DNA of 9,164 bases, from the NCBI GenBank assembly GCA_964649265.1, contig CAZYPB010000054.1, positions 1 through 9,164 of the forward strand. The letters are read 5' to 3'. The number at the start of each line of letters is the position of its first letter. Within the stretch, counting starts at the first letter, position 1. The notes beneath the pieces are model-generated. The model worked only from the letters and a program-made list of their open reading frames with translations. It had not been told where the DNA came from and made no database searches. The stretch comes from CAZYPB01 sp964649265 (GTDB taxonomy: Archaea > Micrarchaeota > Micrarchaeia > Burarchaeales > JAKAKT01). Positions 1 to 5,911 of the stretch are shown here, piece after piece. The position numbers were made by a program, and so were the translations under genes.

Positions 1-2
1 TA

Positions 3-401
3 ATAGACAAGTTCTGTGAACTAGGAATCGATGGAGTATCCATTGGTTCAAATGACCTTACGCAACTCACACTTGGAATAGACAGGGACAGCGAGACACT
101 TGCCGCAGGATTCGATGAGAGGAACGACGCTGTGCTAACTGCAATAAGGCATGTAGTTAAGAGGTGCAGAGCACATGGGGTGACAGTATCTCTATGTGGG
201 CAGGCGCCCTCGGTATATCCTGAATTCGCTGAGAAACTTGTGGAATTCGGAGTTACAAGCATGAGCGTCAATCCAGATGCAATAGAGAGAACAAAGAAGA
301 TAGTTGCAAGCGCAGAGAGAAAGATAATGTTGAAGAGGCTTTCTGCACTTTGCGAAAAGGAGCACGTAGGTCTTGAGTACGAGCACCTTTACAAGGATTA
401 G
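3..401 (+). CDS. ppsA: Phosphoenolpyruvate synthase, C-terminal fragment (5' end outside window)
   Basis: Pyruvate,water dikinase makes phosphoenolpyruvate, AMP and phosphate from pyruvate, ATP and water, in the cytosol, at the entry to gluconeogenesis. Only the last 132 residues are here; the frame is open to the left edge, so the true start lies upstream. The visible part is the end of the TIM-barrel PEP/pyruvate-binding domain. It shows the PEP-utilising enzyme signature GSNDLTQLTLGIDRD (visible residues 15-29) and SLCGQAPS (63-70), whose cysteine corresponds to the conserved catalytic Cys of the family. The tail from about residue 85 matches the usual end of archaeal PpsA (N-P-D-A-I-E-R-T near residues 88-95). 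The gene stops with TAG and is followed by a T-rich tract. Pyruvate phosphate dikinase shares these motifs; the GQAPS context favours PpsA. The family is certain, the exact subtype slightly less so. Confidence 0.93.
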   Translation: MDKFCELGIDGVSIGSNDLTQLTLGIDRDSETLAAGFDERNDAVLTAIRHVVKRCRAHGVTVSLCGQAPSVYPEFAEKLVEFGVTSMSVNPDAIERTKKIVASAERKIMLKRLSALCEKEHVGLEYEHLYKD

Positions 402-414
402 CTCTCCCCTCCCT

Positions 415-430
415 CATTCTTTCCTTTTTT
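415..430 (+). terminator. Oligo-T transcription terminator after ppsA
   Basis: The stretch downstream of the ppsA stop is pyrimidine-rich and ends in a run of six T on the + strand, the form of intrinsic terminator typical of archaea (no stem-loop needed). Its last T residues also form the left part of the putative dph2 TATA box, so termination and initiation signals overlap. Assigned from base composition only. Confidence 0.5.
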
Positions 431-434
431 AAAT
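425..434 (+). promoter_or_regulatory. Putative TATA box for the dph2-gltX operon
   Basis: The sequence TTTTTTAAAT is centred about 26 nt before the A of the dph2 ATG at 456. Archaeal TATA boxes sit about 26 nt before the transcription start, so the transcript would begin at or next to the ATG. No Shine-Dalgarno sequence is visible in the 20 bases before the ATG, in agreement with a leaderless mRNA. Inferred from spacing. Confidence 0.5.
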
Positions 435-455
435 CTATACAGTTCTAATTAGTTT

Positions 456-1358
456 ATGAGATTACTTCTTCAATTTCCTGAAGGTCTTAAAAGAAATGCA
501 ATGCAAGAGACAGAGGATTTAGAGAAAAGTGGACACGAAGTATTCATCTCTTCTTCTCCTTGTTTCGGTTCATGTGACCTTGCTCTTGATGAGGCAAAGG
601 CAATAAAAGCAGAAAAGATAATCCACTGGGGCCATTCTGATTTTGGAATTAAGACGTCTATTCCTGTTGAGTACAGAGAATACCCAATTGAGATAGACAT
701 AGGTTCACTGGTGAAAAGAACAATGCCCAAACTAAAGGCATTCAAAAGAATTGGATTGGTAACGACTGTGCAACACGTGAAGCAGCTACCAGATATAGCT
801 GCAGAGTTTAAGAAAAATGGAAAAATGGTTTTCATTGGAAAGGGAAAGAAAGCAAAATACAGGGGACAGGTTCTTGGATGTGATGCGGAAGCAGCTACAA
901 ATATAGAACATAAGGTTGATTGTCTCCTCTACATAGGGGGAGGTCTTTTTCACCCGCTTATTGAAACAGAAACTCCAGTAATCCGCGCAGATCCATTTTC
1001 AGGAGAAGTGGCCCCAATGAACAGCGAGATAAAAAAAGCTTCCAAAAGAAGAAAAAATGCAATGAATTCACTAATAGTCTCAAAGAGAGTGGGCATACTC
1101 CTAAGTACAAAACCAGGTCAGAGAAGCATATCTGCAGCTCTTAGAATAAAGAAATTACTCCAAAAGAATCGAAAGAAATGCGTTGTTCTTGTTTCCAATA
1201 CATTCGATTTCAATACAATTCTCAATTTCGGGAAGTTTGATTGCTTTGTCAACACCGCGTGCCCAAGGATATCAGATGATATTGAACAGTCTGGGAAACC
1301 AATTATAAACTATGGCGACGCAATAACCGTTGCAAAGATACTGGGGGAAGAACCATGA
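456..1358 (+). CDS. dph2: Diphthamide biosynthesis enzyme Dph2 (archaeal)
   Basis: Dph2 carries out the first step of diphthamide synthesis: it moves the 3-amino-3-carboxypropyl group of S-adenosylmethionine to a histidine of elongation factor aEF-2. It uses a [4Fe-4S] cluster in an unconventional radical-SAM reaction, and works as a homodimer in the archaeal cytosol. The 300-residue protein is slightly shorter than the roughly 340 residues of the Pyrococcus enzyme. The three cluster cysteines, one per repeat domain, are recognisable: C40 in PCFGSCDLA, C142 in GQVLGCD and C269 in NTACPRI. The N-terminal LLQFPEGL motif and the YIGGGLFHP segment (159-167) are also family hallmarks. The start at 456 is chosen for the conserved RLLLQFPEGL beginning and a TATA box about 26 nt upstream. 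The stop overlaps the gltX start (ATGA), so the two genes are probably translated in a coupled way. Confidence 0.95.
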   Translation: MRLLLQFPEGLKRNAMQETEDLEKSGHEVFISSSPCFGSCDLALDEAKAIKAEKIIHWGHSDFGIKTSIPVEYREYPIEIDIGSLVKRTMPKLKAFKRIGLVTTVQHVKQLPDIAAEFKKNGKMVFIGKGKKAKYRGQVLGCDAEAATNIEHKVDCLLYIGGGLFHPLIETETPVIRADPFSGEVAPMNSEIKKASKRRKNAMNSLIVSKRVGILLSTKPGQRSISAALRIKKLLQKNRKKCVVLVSNTFDFNTILNFGKFDCFVNTACPRISDDIEQSGKPIINYGDAITVAKILGEEP

Positions 1359-3049
1359 TAGACGACGTAATTCGTAAGCACGCACTAAGGAACGCACTAG
1401 ACCATGGGAAAGCAGTTCCAAATGCAGTCGTTGGAAAAGTAATAGCAGAATTTCCTGAGTGTAAAAAGGACATGAAGTCAACCATGAAATCAATAGTAAG
1501 GATACTCTCGGAAGTAAATGGGTTGAAAAAGGAAGAGATAGAAAAAGAGATTAAGAAATACTCTTTTTCTGAGAAAAAGAAACAGGAGAAGGGCATAGTT
1601 CTTGAAGGAGGGAAAAAAGGAGAGGTTGTAACGCGTTTCCCTCCAGAACCAAGTGGCTATCCCCACATTGGGCACGCAAAGGCAGCTTACCTTGATTGGA
1701 CTGCTGCCAGAGTATACGATGGGAAATTTATGCTCCGTTTTGATGACACAAATCCAGAAGCAGAATCCCAGGAATATGTTGGCGCAATAAAGGAGGCATT
1801 GGAATGGCTTGGCATAGATTGGGATTCAGAGAGTTATTCATCAGATAACATGGAGATGTTTTACGATTACGCTGAAAAGATGCTAGGCAAGGGAGATGCA
1901 TATGTGTGCACGTGCCCTACAGATACAATAAGGCTAAATAGATCAAATCAAACAGCTTGTCCGTGCAGATCTCTTGGAAACAAAGAGAGGTTGAAAAGAT
2001 GGAAAGGCATGCTGGGTGGAGAATACAATAAAGGAGAAGCAATTGTCCGCTTCTCTGGAGATATGTCATCACTCAATACTGCACTAAGAGACCCAACTCT
2101 TCTAAGGATAATAGACTCAGAGCACTACAGGCAAAAGAAAAAATACCGAATATGGCCTTCATATGATTTTGCCGCACCAATACTTGACTCAGTAGAGGGA
2201 GTAACTCATGCAATGAGAACAAAGGAGTATGAGTTAAGGGACGAGCTCTATAATGCGATACTCGAGTCCCTTTCACTAAGGAAACCCAAAATTGTTGAGT
2301 TCTCAAGACTTTCTATAAAGGGAATGCCCGTAAGCAAGAGACTTCTCAAACCCCTGATAAAAGATGGGATTGTAAATGGATGGGATGATCCAAGGCTCCC
2401 AACAATATCAGCACTGAGAAGAAGGGGGATAAAGGCAGAGGCCATAAAGAGTTTTGTTCTCAAATTCGGGCTTGGAAAAACAGAGAGCAACCCGACAATG
2501 GAGGTACTACTCGTTGAGAACAGGCGCCTGTTGGACCCCATTTCAGAACGTTATTTCTTCGTATCTTCCCCAGTGAAACTTAAAGTGATTTCAGCACCGA
2601 GTATGGCTGTCAGATTAAAGAAACATCCAGATAAGGAGCTTGGTGAAAGAGTTGTTGAGACAACAGAAGATTTTTTCATATCATCAAAGGACGCTGAAAA
2701 TCTAGAGAAAGGAACTGATTTCAGATTAAAGGATCTTTACAATGTAAAGCTTGTTGAGAAGGGAGTGGATCTGGTGGCTGAATTCGTTGGAAAAGAGGTT
2801 GGGCCAGGGCCAAAAATACAATGGGTTGCATCTAATAAAAATAAGCCCGTCCATGTCAAGATTCTGGTACCTCAGAGCCTTGTTGATGATTCAGGGAGTG
2901 TCATTGAGGATAGTTTGAGTTTTGATGAGGGCTACTGTGAGAGCTCCTGCTCAGAATTAAAAGAAGGACAGATTGTCCAGTTCGAGCGTTATGGGTTCTG
3001 CAGATTAGATGAGAAAAAGGAAATGCGTTTCATATTCGTGAATCCATAG
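1355..3049 (+). CDS. gltX: Glutamyl-tRNA synthetase, archaeal type
   Basis: This class I enzyme charges tRNA with glutamate. Archaeal members resemble GlnRS, and in most archaea Gln-tRNA is then made by GatDE, so it may be non-discriminating (family knowledge, not visible here). At 564 residues it has the usual archaeal length. It has a helical N-terminal extension (1-90) before the Rossmann catalytic core. RFPPEPSGYPHIGHAK carries the HIGH signature at residues 104-107. CTC at 185-187 and CPC at 202-204 form the four-cysteine zinc site common in archaeal GluRS. The KMSKS loop appears as PVSKR (325-329) and is followed by GWDDPRLPTISALRRRG. The rest is the beta-barrel anticodon-binding region. 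A purine-rich GGGGGAAG stretch lies before the start, inside dph2. The gene ends one base before the convergent lipoprotein gene, so any terminator must lie inside that gene. Confidence 0.97.
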   Translation: MIDDVIRKHALRNALDHGKAVPNAVVGKVIAEFPECKKDMKSTMKSIVRILSEVNGLKKEEIEKEIKKYSFSEKKKQEKGIVLEGGKKGEVVTRFPPEPSGYPHIGHAKAAYLDWTAARVYDGKFMLRFDDTNPEAESQEYVGAIKEALEWLGIDWDSESYSSDNMEMFYDYAEKMLGKGDAYVCTCPTDTIRLNRSNQTACPCRSLGNKERLKRWKGMLGGEYNKGEAIVRFSGDMSSLNTALRDPTLLRIIDSEHYRQKKKYRIWPSYDFAAPILDSVEGVTHAMRTKEYELRDELYNAILESLSLRKPKIVEFSRLSIKGMPVSKRLLKPLIKDGIVNGWDDPRLPTISALRRRGIKAEAIKSFVLKFGLGKTESNPTMEVLLVENRRLLDPISERYFFVSSPVKLKVISAPSMAVRLKKHPDKELGERVVETTEDFFISSKDAENLEKGTDFRLKDLYNVKLVEKGVDLVAEFVGKEVGPGPKIQWVASNKNKPVHVKILVPQSLVDDSGSVIEDSLSFDEGYCESSCSELKEGQIVQFERYGFCRLDEKKEMRFIFVNP

Positions 3050-3050
3050 C

Positions 3051-3773
3051 TCAGCATCTTTTGCTTACATCTCTGTATTTTGTGATTGTCTCGTTTTTCT
3101 CTACTGTAACATATCCAACCAGCACATCTTCGCATTTCTCTTCAACTACTTTTTTCTCCATTATTACTGGGTCGCACTCCTGCCTCGTAACAGTCCTGTT
3201 TTTTGGGACATCAACGCAAACTTTTTTTAATGGAATTGAAACGATTCTGTAGTTGCAGGTCATGTTGTCATCTAATGACTCAAGTTTAACCTCCCAATCA
3301 TAGGTGGCACTCTCACCAGGTTTAAGTTTGTACGTCTTATCCCCAAGATCGAGATGACTTCCATTTGTCACATTTGCTTCCATTCCAAAAGTCCAATCTC
3401 CGGTTGCACTGTCCACATTGGTTATCTTGAATCTGCACTCATAATGCCCCCTCAAACATATTGGGTCCCAGTTGACATCTGGGGTGTATGTTGCATCGCA
3501 GACCTTGCTCTGGATTATCGAATAGAATGTGTATTTTATCTGTTTGTCCTCGCAAATCCGATCAATATATGTCTCATTATATGTGAAGTTACTGCATATG
3601 TAATCAGTGTAATTCTCAGTCCTGGTTATGTTAACGCAATTCTCCTCATAATATGGCTCCGTTTCATTGAAGTAGACAATTTCTTTGTATTCCTGTTTCT
3701 CAGTGCATTCCTCAAGCAGGCACCCAGTTATTAATACAATAAAGCCGAGTGAAATAAAGATAAGAGATCTCAT
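3051..3773 (-). CDS. Cysteine-rich, heavily glycosylatable putative lipoprotein with Ig-like middle domain
   Basis: This is a 240-residue secreted protein of no recognised family. Residues 1-17 form a hydrophobic signal ending in LITGC, a lipobox-like site with C18 as the likely lipidated residue. The mature part holds 12 further cysteines (23, 46, 60, 74, 92, 106, 113, 173, 186, 200, 214 and the C-terminal residue 240) and ten N-x-S/T sequons, in agreement with an extracytoplasmic, disulfide-bonded, N-glycosylated protein. Residues about 108-182 look like a beta-sandwich: YECRFKITNVD, then LKPGESATYDWEV, a pattern seen in Ig/CARDB-like surface domains (inference). The flanking segments 20-75 and 184-240 are similar in composition, with Tyr, Val, Thr and Glu-rich strands between cysteines. 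The start codon lies 26 nt from the centre of a TATA element shared with the gene at 3825. The opposite frame also has a 126-codon opening, but it lacks any protein-like features. Confidence 0.8.
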   Translation of the reverse strand: MRSLIFISLGFIVLITGCLLEECTEKQEYKEIVYFNETEPYYEENCVNITRTENYTDYICSNFTYNETYIDRICEDKQIKYTFYSIIQSKVCDATYTPDVNWDPICLRGHYECRFKITNVDSATGDWTFGMEANVTNGSHLDLGDKTYKLKPGESATYDWEVKLESLDDNMTCNYRIVSIPLKKVCVDVPKNRTVTRQECDPVIMEKKVVEEKCEDVLVGYVTVEKNETITKYRDVSKRC

Positions 3774-3792
3774 AAATCACGTTTGTACACAC

Positions 3793-3803
3793 AAATTTTT
3801 AAA
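3793..3803. promoter_or_regulatory. Symmetric TATA element serving two divergent, apparently leaderless genes
   Basis: AAATTTTTAAA is centred at 3798. The ATG of the leftward lipoprotein begins at 3773 and the ATG of the rightward membrane protein begins at 3825, so the element is 25 to 27 nt from both. This is the standard TATA-to-start distance in archaea, which suggests that both mRNAs begin at their start codon. There is no other TATA-like sequence in the 51-base gap and no good Shine-Dalgarno sequence for either gene. Confidence 0.55.
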
Positions 3804-3824
3804 CATGTAATGAGATACAGAAAC

Positions 3825-4163
3825 ATGGCAAAAAAAGCCAAGAAGGAACTGAAACCGGAAAAAAAGAAAGAGGGTTTCGATTGGAACTCTCTTATAGTGC
3901 CCGATATGGATAAGATATTGCGCAGCATTCTGATTCTGCTCATAAGTGCAGGGAGCTTCTCACTTCTGGTGTTGGCAAAGAACATAAGCACCTCGAGTGT
4001 CTCCATTGCAATCTCGGATATAAAGATAGTTGGCCTTCTCCTCTCATGCTATTTATTCGCATGCTACACTGCAGCTAGGAATATAGATTACTTGAAAACA
4101 GCATTTATAGTATTTGTTCCGGAGATGCTTATCGTCCTTTATCTTGTTTACAGGATCGGATAA
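3825..4163 (+). CDS. Small membrane protein with three predicted transmembrane helices, unknown family
   Basis: The product has 112 residues. A strongly basic, lysine-rich N-terminus (2-16, with 9 Lys) is followed by three hydrophobic segments at about residues 31-53, 64-84 and 89-110. By the positive-inside rule the N-terminus would be cytoplasmic. No family is recognised, and no catalytic motif is visible. The frame is open further upstream to a TTG at 3783 and an ATG at 3810. The ATG at 3825 is preferred because it lies 26 nt from the centre of the TATA element and gives the typical MAKK-type beginning. The gene shares its promoter with the divergent lipoprotein, so the two may be expressed together at the membrane. 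Its TAA stop is directly followed by the stop of the L10e gene on the other strand, with no base between. Confidence 0.75.
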   Translation: MAKKAKKELKPEKKKEGFDWNSLIVPDMDKILRSILILLISAGSFSLLVLAKNISTSSVSIAISDIKIVGLLLSCYLFACYTAARNIDYLKTAFIVFVPEMLIVLYLVYRIG

Positions 4164-4682
4164 TTAGATGTCCTTAACAACCACTGAAAACGAACCAGGT
4201 AGTTTTCCTTTTGCTCTTCTGTAAGCTTCTTTGACTACTGGAAGATTCTTTTTGTCCAAAGCAGTAGAGAATAGGATCTGCCCTGTACCCATCCTTGCAG
4301 CCCTGTCCGTAGGTCTCCCGTATGCTTTTCTCATTCCCTTCTGAAGCCTGTCTGCACCAGCGCCAGAAATCATCTTGTTTTCCCTTATTACATTGTGTGG
4401 GAAAACCAGGATCTTAAGCGAATAGTTTCCAGCTAAATTCTTCTCAAGGTGCTTGTTTGTAGCCTGCCTTGCTGCCTCGAGTGAGTTGTCTCTTATCTGG
4501 ATAGGATCCTTCACAACAAGATCAACCTGTGTGTTATATTCTCCTTTTGTTCCCATAGAGAACACCAGGAGGCTGTTGTGTGGAAGTGCTTTTACGAAGG
4601 ATTTTCTAGGAGTTCTCTTCGAATATCTACTCCAAGGAACCTTATCTACTCCTCTACATGTTTTTGCAGGTCTTAACCCCAT
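4164..4682 (-). CDS. rpl10e: 50S ribosomal protein L10e (uL16 family)
   Basis: L10e is the archaeal/eukaryal member of the uL16 family. It binds 23S rRNA near the peptidyl-transferase centre and the tRNA-binding region of the large subunit. The 172-residue length is normal for archaea. The beginning MGLRPAKTCRGVDKVPWSR, the middle SLLVFSMGTKGEYNTQVDLV and the segment GAGADRLQKGMRKAYGRP (about residues 106-123) are characteristic of the family. The start is fixed by a Shine-Dalgarno sequence GAGGTG six bases upstream. A palindromic TATA box at 4734-4743 would give a leader of about 30 nt. The gene stands alone rather than in a ribosomal operon; the small zinc-ribbon gene diverges from it and the membrane protein gene at 3825 converges on it. 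Confidence 0.97.
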   Translation of the reverse strand: MGLRPAKTCRGVDKVPWSRYSKRTPRKSFVKALPHNSLLVFSMGTKGEYNTQVDLVVKDPIQIRDNSLEAARQATNKHLEKNLAGNYSLKILVFPHNVIRENKMISGAGADRLQKGMRKAYGRPTDRAARMGTGQILFSTALDKKNLPVVKEAYRRAKGKLPGSFSVVVKDI

Positions 4683-4688
4683 AATTCA

Positions 4689-4694
4689 CACCTC
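4689..4694 (-). promoter_or_regulatory. Shine-Dalgarno site of rpl10e
   Basis: GAGGTG on the minus strand, six bases before the ATG, complements the CACCTC at the 3' end of archaeal 16S rRNA. It confirms the start at 4682 and shows that this gene has a leader, unlike several of its neighbours. Confidence 0.75.
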
Positions 4695-4733
4695 AGATAA
4701 ACGAGAATGTAGGCTAATTTAATAGTAAAAACA

Positions 4734-4743
4734 ATTTATAAAT
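4734..4743. promoter_or_regulatory. Palindromic TATA box in the rpl10e / zinc-ribbon divergent gap
   Basis: ATTTATAAAT is a perfect 10-base palindrome and close to the archaeal TATA consensus. Read leftward it would start transcription near 4712, 30 nt before the rpl10e ATG. Read rightward it would start near 4765, about 59 nt before the zinc-ribbon gene. Other rightward candidates are ATATAA at 4772-4777 and ATTAAAAA at 4783-4790, so its use for the rightward gene is less sure. The rest of this 141-base gap shows no RNA gene that I can recognise. Confidence 0.55.
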
Positions 4744-4812
4744 CTTTCTCAGATGTTCTTTTCGAAGGCCCATATAACAAGCATTAAAAACATTGTTCAC
4801 CCTAAAGATAGC

Positions 4813-4818
4813 GAGGTG
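4813..4818 (+). promoter_or_regulatory. Shine-Dalgarno site of the zinc-ribbon gene
   Basis: GAGGTG lies five bases before the ATG at 4824. It is the same hexamer as the rpl10e site and strongly supports translation of this 50-codon frame. Confidence 0.75.
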
Positions 4819-4823
4819 AAAAT

Positions 4824-4976
4824 ATGGCTCCAATCTGTCCACACTGTGAAAAGAACGTATCAGTTGAAACAATGAAGGTAAACAAACCAAGATCAACCTT
4901 TGTTCTTAGAAACACAGAGATGGCCTACTGCCCTCACTGCAAGAAGGTATTGGGTATATTCTCTCACGTAATATAG
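4824..4976 (+). CDS. 50-residue zinc-ribbon protein, unknown function
   Basis: This short frame encodes a protein with two CPHC knuckles, at residues 5-8 (ICPHC) and 36-39 (YCPHC), separated by 27 residues. The four cysteines would bind one zinc ion in a zinc-ribbon fold, a form common in archaeal nucleic-acid-binding and ribosome-associated proteins. The linker contains the basic stretch KVNKPRSTFVLR, which could contact nucleic acid (inference). The start is set by a strong GAGGTG site. The gene diverges from rpl10e and overlaps the next gene by one base (TAG/GTG), which suggests a small operon. I do not recognise a named family. That it is a real gene is well supported by the ribosome-binding site and the paired motifs; the function is open. 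Confidence 0.8.
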   Translation: MAPICPHCEKNVSVETMKVNKPRSTFVLRNTEMAYCPHCKKVLGIFSHVI

Positions 4977-5305
4977 TGGGATATATGGTCGTTCAAGAAC
5001 AACCAATTGAGGATCTCGTGTACGAGATAAGAAGGCTCCGTCTTAAGAGATTCTTCTCTCTCTCTGACGAACAGATAGATGAGCTTTCATCCTCCCACGA
5101 GTCAATGATCTCTACGCTGTATGAGATATATAGACGTTATGGAGACCAAATGGATGACCGCATGAAATCGGCTGTTGCCATCCATCTCCTTTCTGATGCT
5201 GATTTTGCTTTAGTCTATAATTCATTGGATGAGAAAGCAGCAAATAAAATCGAAGTTATGTGCAGATTCAAGTTCCTTAGGAAAAGCAATAATATGCCAA
5301 ACTGA
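4976..5305 (+). CDS. Small helical protein, unknown function
   Basis: This frame encodes up to 109 residues from a GTG at 4976 that overlaps the stop of the zinc-ribbon gene by one base. An ATG at 4985 gives 106 residues and is the likelier start for a conventional codon; no strong ribosome-binding site decides between them. The protein looks entirely alpha-helical and soluble, with amphipathic stretches at about residues 10-27, 29-50, 55-73 and 74-100, a single cysteine (CRFKF, near the end) and a basic C-terminus. A segment with SLSDEQIDEL resembles helix-start patterns in many regulators but is not diagnostic. No family is recognised. Translational coupling to the zinc-ribbon gene suggests a related role. 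The TGA stop touches the stop of the next gene on the opposite strand. Confidence 0.7.
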   Translation: MGYMVVQEQPIEDLVYEIRRLRLKRFFSLSDEQIDELSSSHESMISTLYEIYRRYGDQMDDRMKSAVAIHLLSDADFALVYNSLDEKAANKIEVMCRFKFLRKSNNMPN

Positions 5306-5857
5306 TTATCTGCACGCCCATGGGCGATATCCAATCACCCTTCCATCCACATCGGAGTTACAAGCAGAACAAGAATTTCCGAATGTCCTGTATTCTTTTA
5401 TCTCAATGTCCCCAATATGGCTCTCCATTACAGCGCATACTGGATCGTAATGTGTTGGGCAATGTTCCATTGACTTAAACGGAACACAACTCATAACATC
5501 GTCTCCTAGGATATTATCTCTAACAAGAGACACATTAGCCAGAGAAGTTCTGTTGGTTGAATAGACTTCCATGTGAAACAAGTACTCATCATAGCGGTTA
5601 ACTGGAAAAGTAAGTGTTGCGGGTTCCTCTCTGCTGACTCCCAGAAGCTTTCCTTGAGATATCTTATTTGTCGATACGCCACCGAGAGTCAACTCGTAGC
5701 TAACGTAATAGTCCTCTGTATTGCCATTTAATGGCATAATGGAACATGAGATAACCTCGTTGTTCTCAGAGCAGCTGTAGGATATCCCGTCGGGTTGTTT
5801 GGAACACCCAAACAGAGCAATTGTAATTATAAGCAGAACGAAAATCTTTGGATACAT
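5306..5857 (-). CDS. Lipoprotein with C-terminal Kazal-like domain
   Basis: This is a 183-residue exported protein. Residues 1-17 are a hydrophobic signal ending in IALFGC, a lipobox with C18 as the anchor. Residues about 25-120 form a beta-rich, sequon-bearing region (NRT, NVS) of no known family. The C-terminal 60 residues hold six cysteines, C124, C133, C141, C163, C166 and C182. The x7 spacing between C133 and C141, YDPVC, RTFGNSC and the x2 spacing to C166 follow the Kazal serine-protease-inhibitor pattern (typically PVCG...TYxNxC). Here the usual short loop between the third cysteine and the aromatic residue is about 11 residues longer. The role could be inhibition of extracellular proteases or a structural/adhesive module; the fold is inferred from cysteine spacing only. 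The start lies close to a TATA element shared with the DUF362 gene. Confidence 0.8.
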   Translation of the reverse strand: MYPKIFVLLIITIALFGCSKQPDGISYSCSENNEVISCSIMPLNGNTEDYYVSYELTLGGVSTNKISQGKLLGVSREEPATLTFPVNRYDEYLFHMEVYSTNRTSLANVSLVRDNILGDDVMSCVPFKSMEHCPTHYDPVCAVMESHIGDIEIKEYRTFGNSCSACNSDVDGRVIGYRPWACR

Positions 5858-5871
5858 GCCCCCTATTAGTA

Positions 5872-5896
5872 TAATCTAAAGATTAAAAACTTTAAC
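5872..5896. promoter_or_regulatory. AT-rich divergent promoter with TATA element and small dyads
   Basis: GATTAAAAAC (5881-5890) is centred about 26 nt before the DUF362 ATG at 5912 and about 28 nt from the lipoprotein ATG at 5857, read on the other strand. It could therefore direct near-leaderless transcripts both ways. Two short inverted repeats overlap it: TAATC-TAAA-GATTA (5872-5885), and TAAAG with CTTTA (5877-5881 and 5890-5894). The second dyad is centred within one base of the midpoint between the two start codons. Such dyads may occur by chance in AT-rich sequence. Confidence 0.45.
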
Positions 5897-5911
5897 TAAG
5901 TCTATTCTAAC

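Noticed and set aside
470..835. 121-codon minus frame opposite dph2
   Set aside because: It lies wholly within a clearly identified Dph2 with all three cluster cysteines and has no start signals of its own.
2321..2350. PVSKR in place of KMSKS in the glutamyl-tRNA synthetase as a possible defect
   Set aside because: Archaeal GluRS enzymes usually carry an x-SKR form of this loop, and the surrounding GWDDPRLPT segment is intact, so the enzyme looks normal.
3354..3734. 126-codon + strand frame opposite the Cys-rich lipoprotein
   Set aside because: The minus-strand product has a lipobox, regular cysteines and sequons; the + frame has no ribosome-binding site, no promoter and only the hydrophobic make-up expected from an antisense reading.
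3783..3824. Upstream extension of the small membrane protein to TTG 3783 or ATG 3810
   Set aside because: These starts would overlap or lie too near the TATA element; ATG 3825 has the correct 26-nt spacing.
4453..4722. 89-codon + frame overlapping rpl10e
   Set aside because: It is antisense to a universally conserved ribosomal protein and runs through its Shine-Dalgarno site.
4683..4823. Possible tRNA or structured RNA in the longest gap
   Set aside because: No cloverleaf, no TTCRANY box of the T-arm and no GC-rich stem is visible; the gap is AT-rich and explained by promoters and leaders.
4754..4876. 40-codon + frame starting at an ATG in the rpl10e/zinc-ribbon gap
   Set aside because: It overlaps the zinc-ribbon gene in another frame, covers that gene's ribosome-binding site and has no initiation signal.
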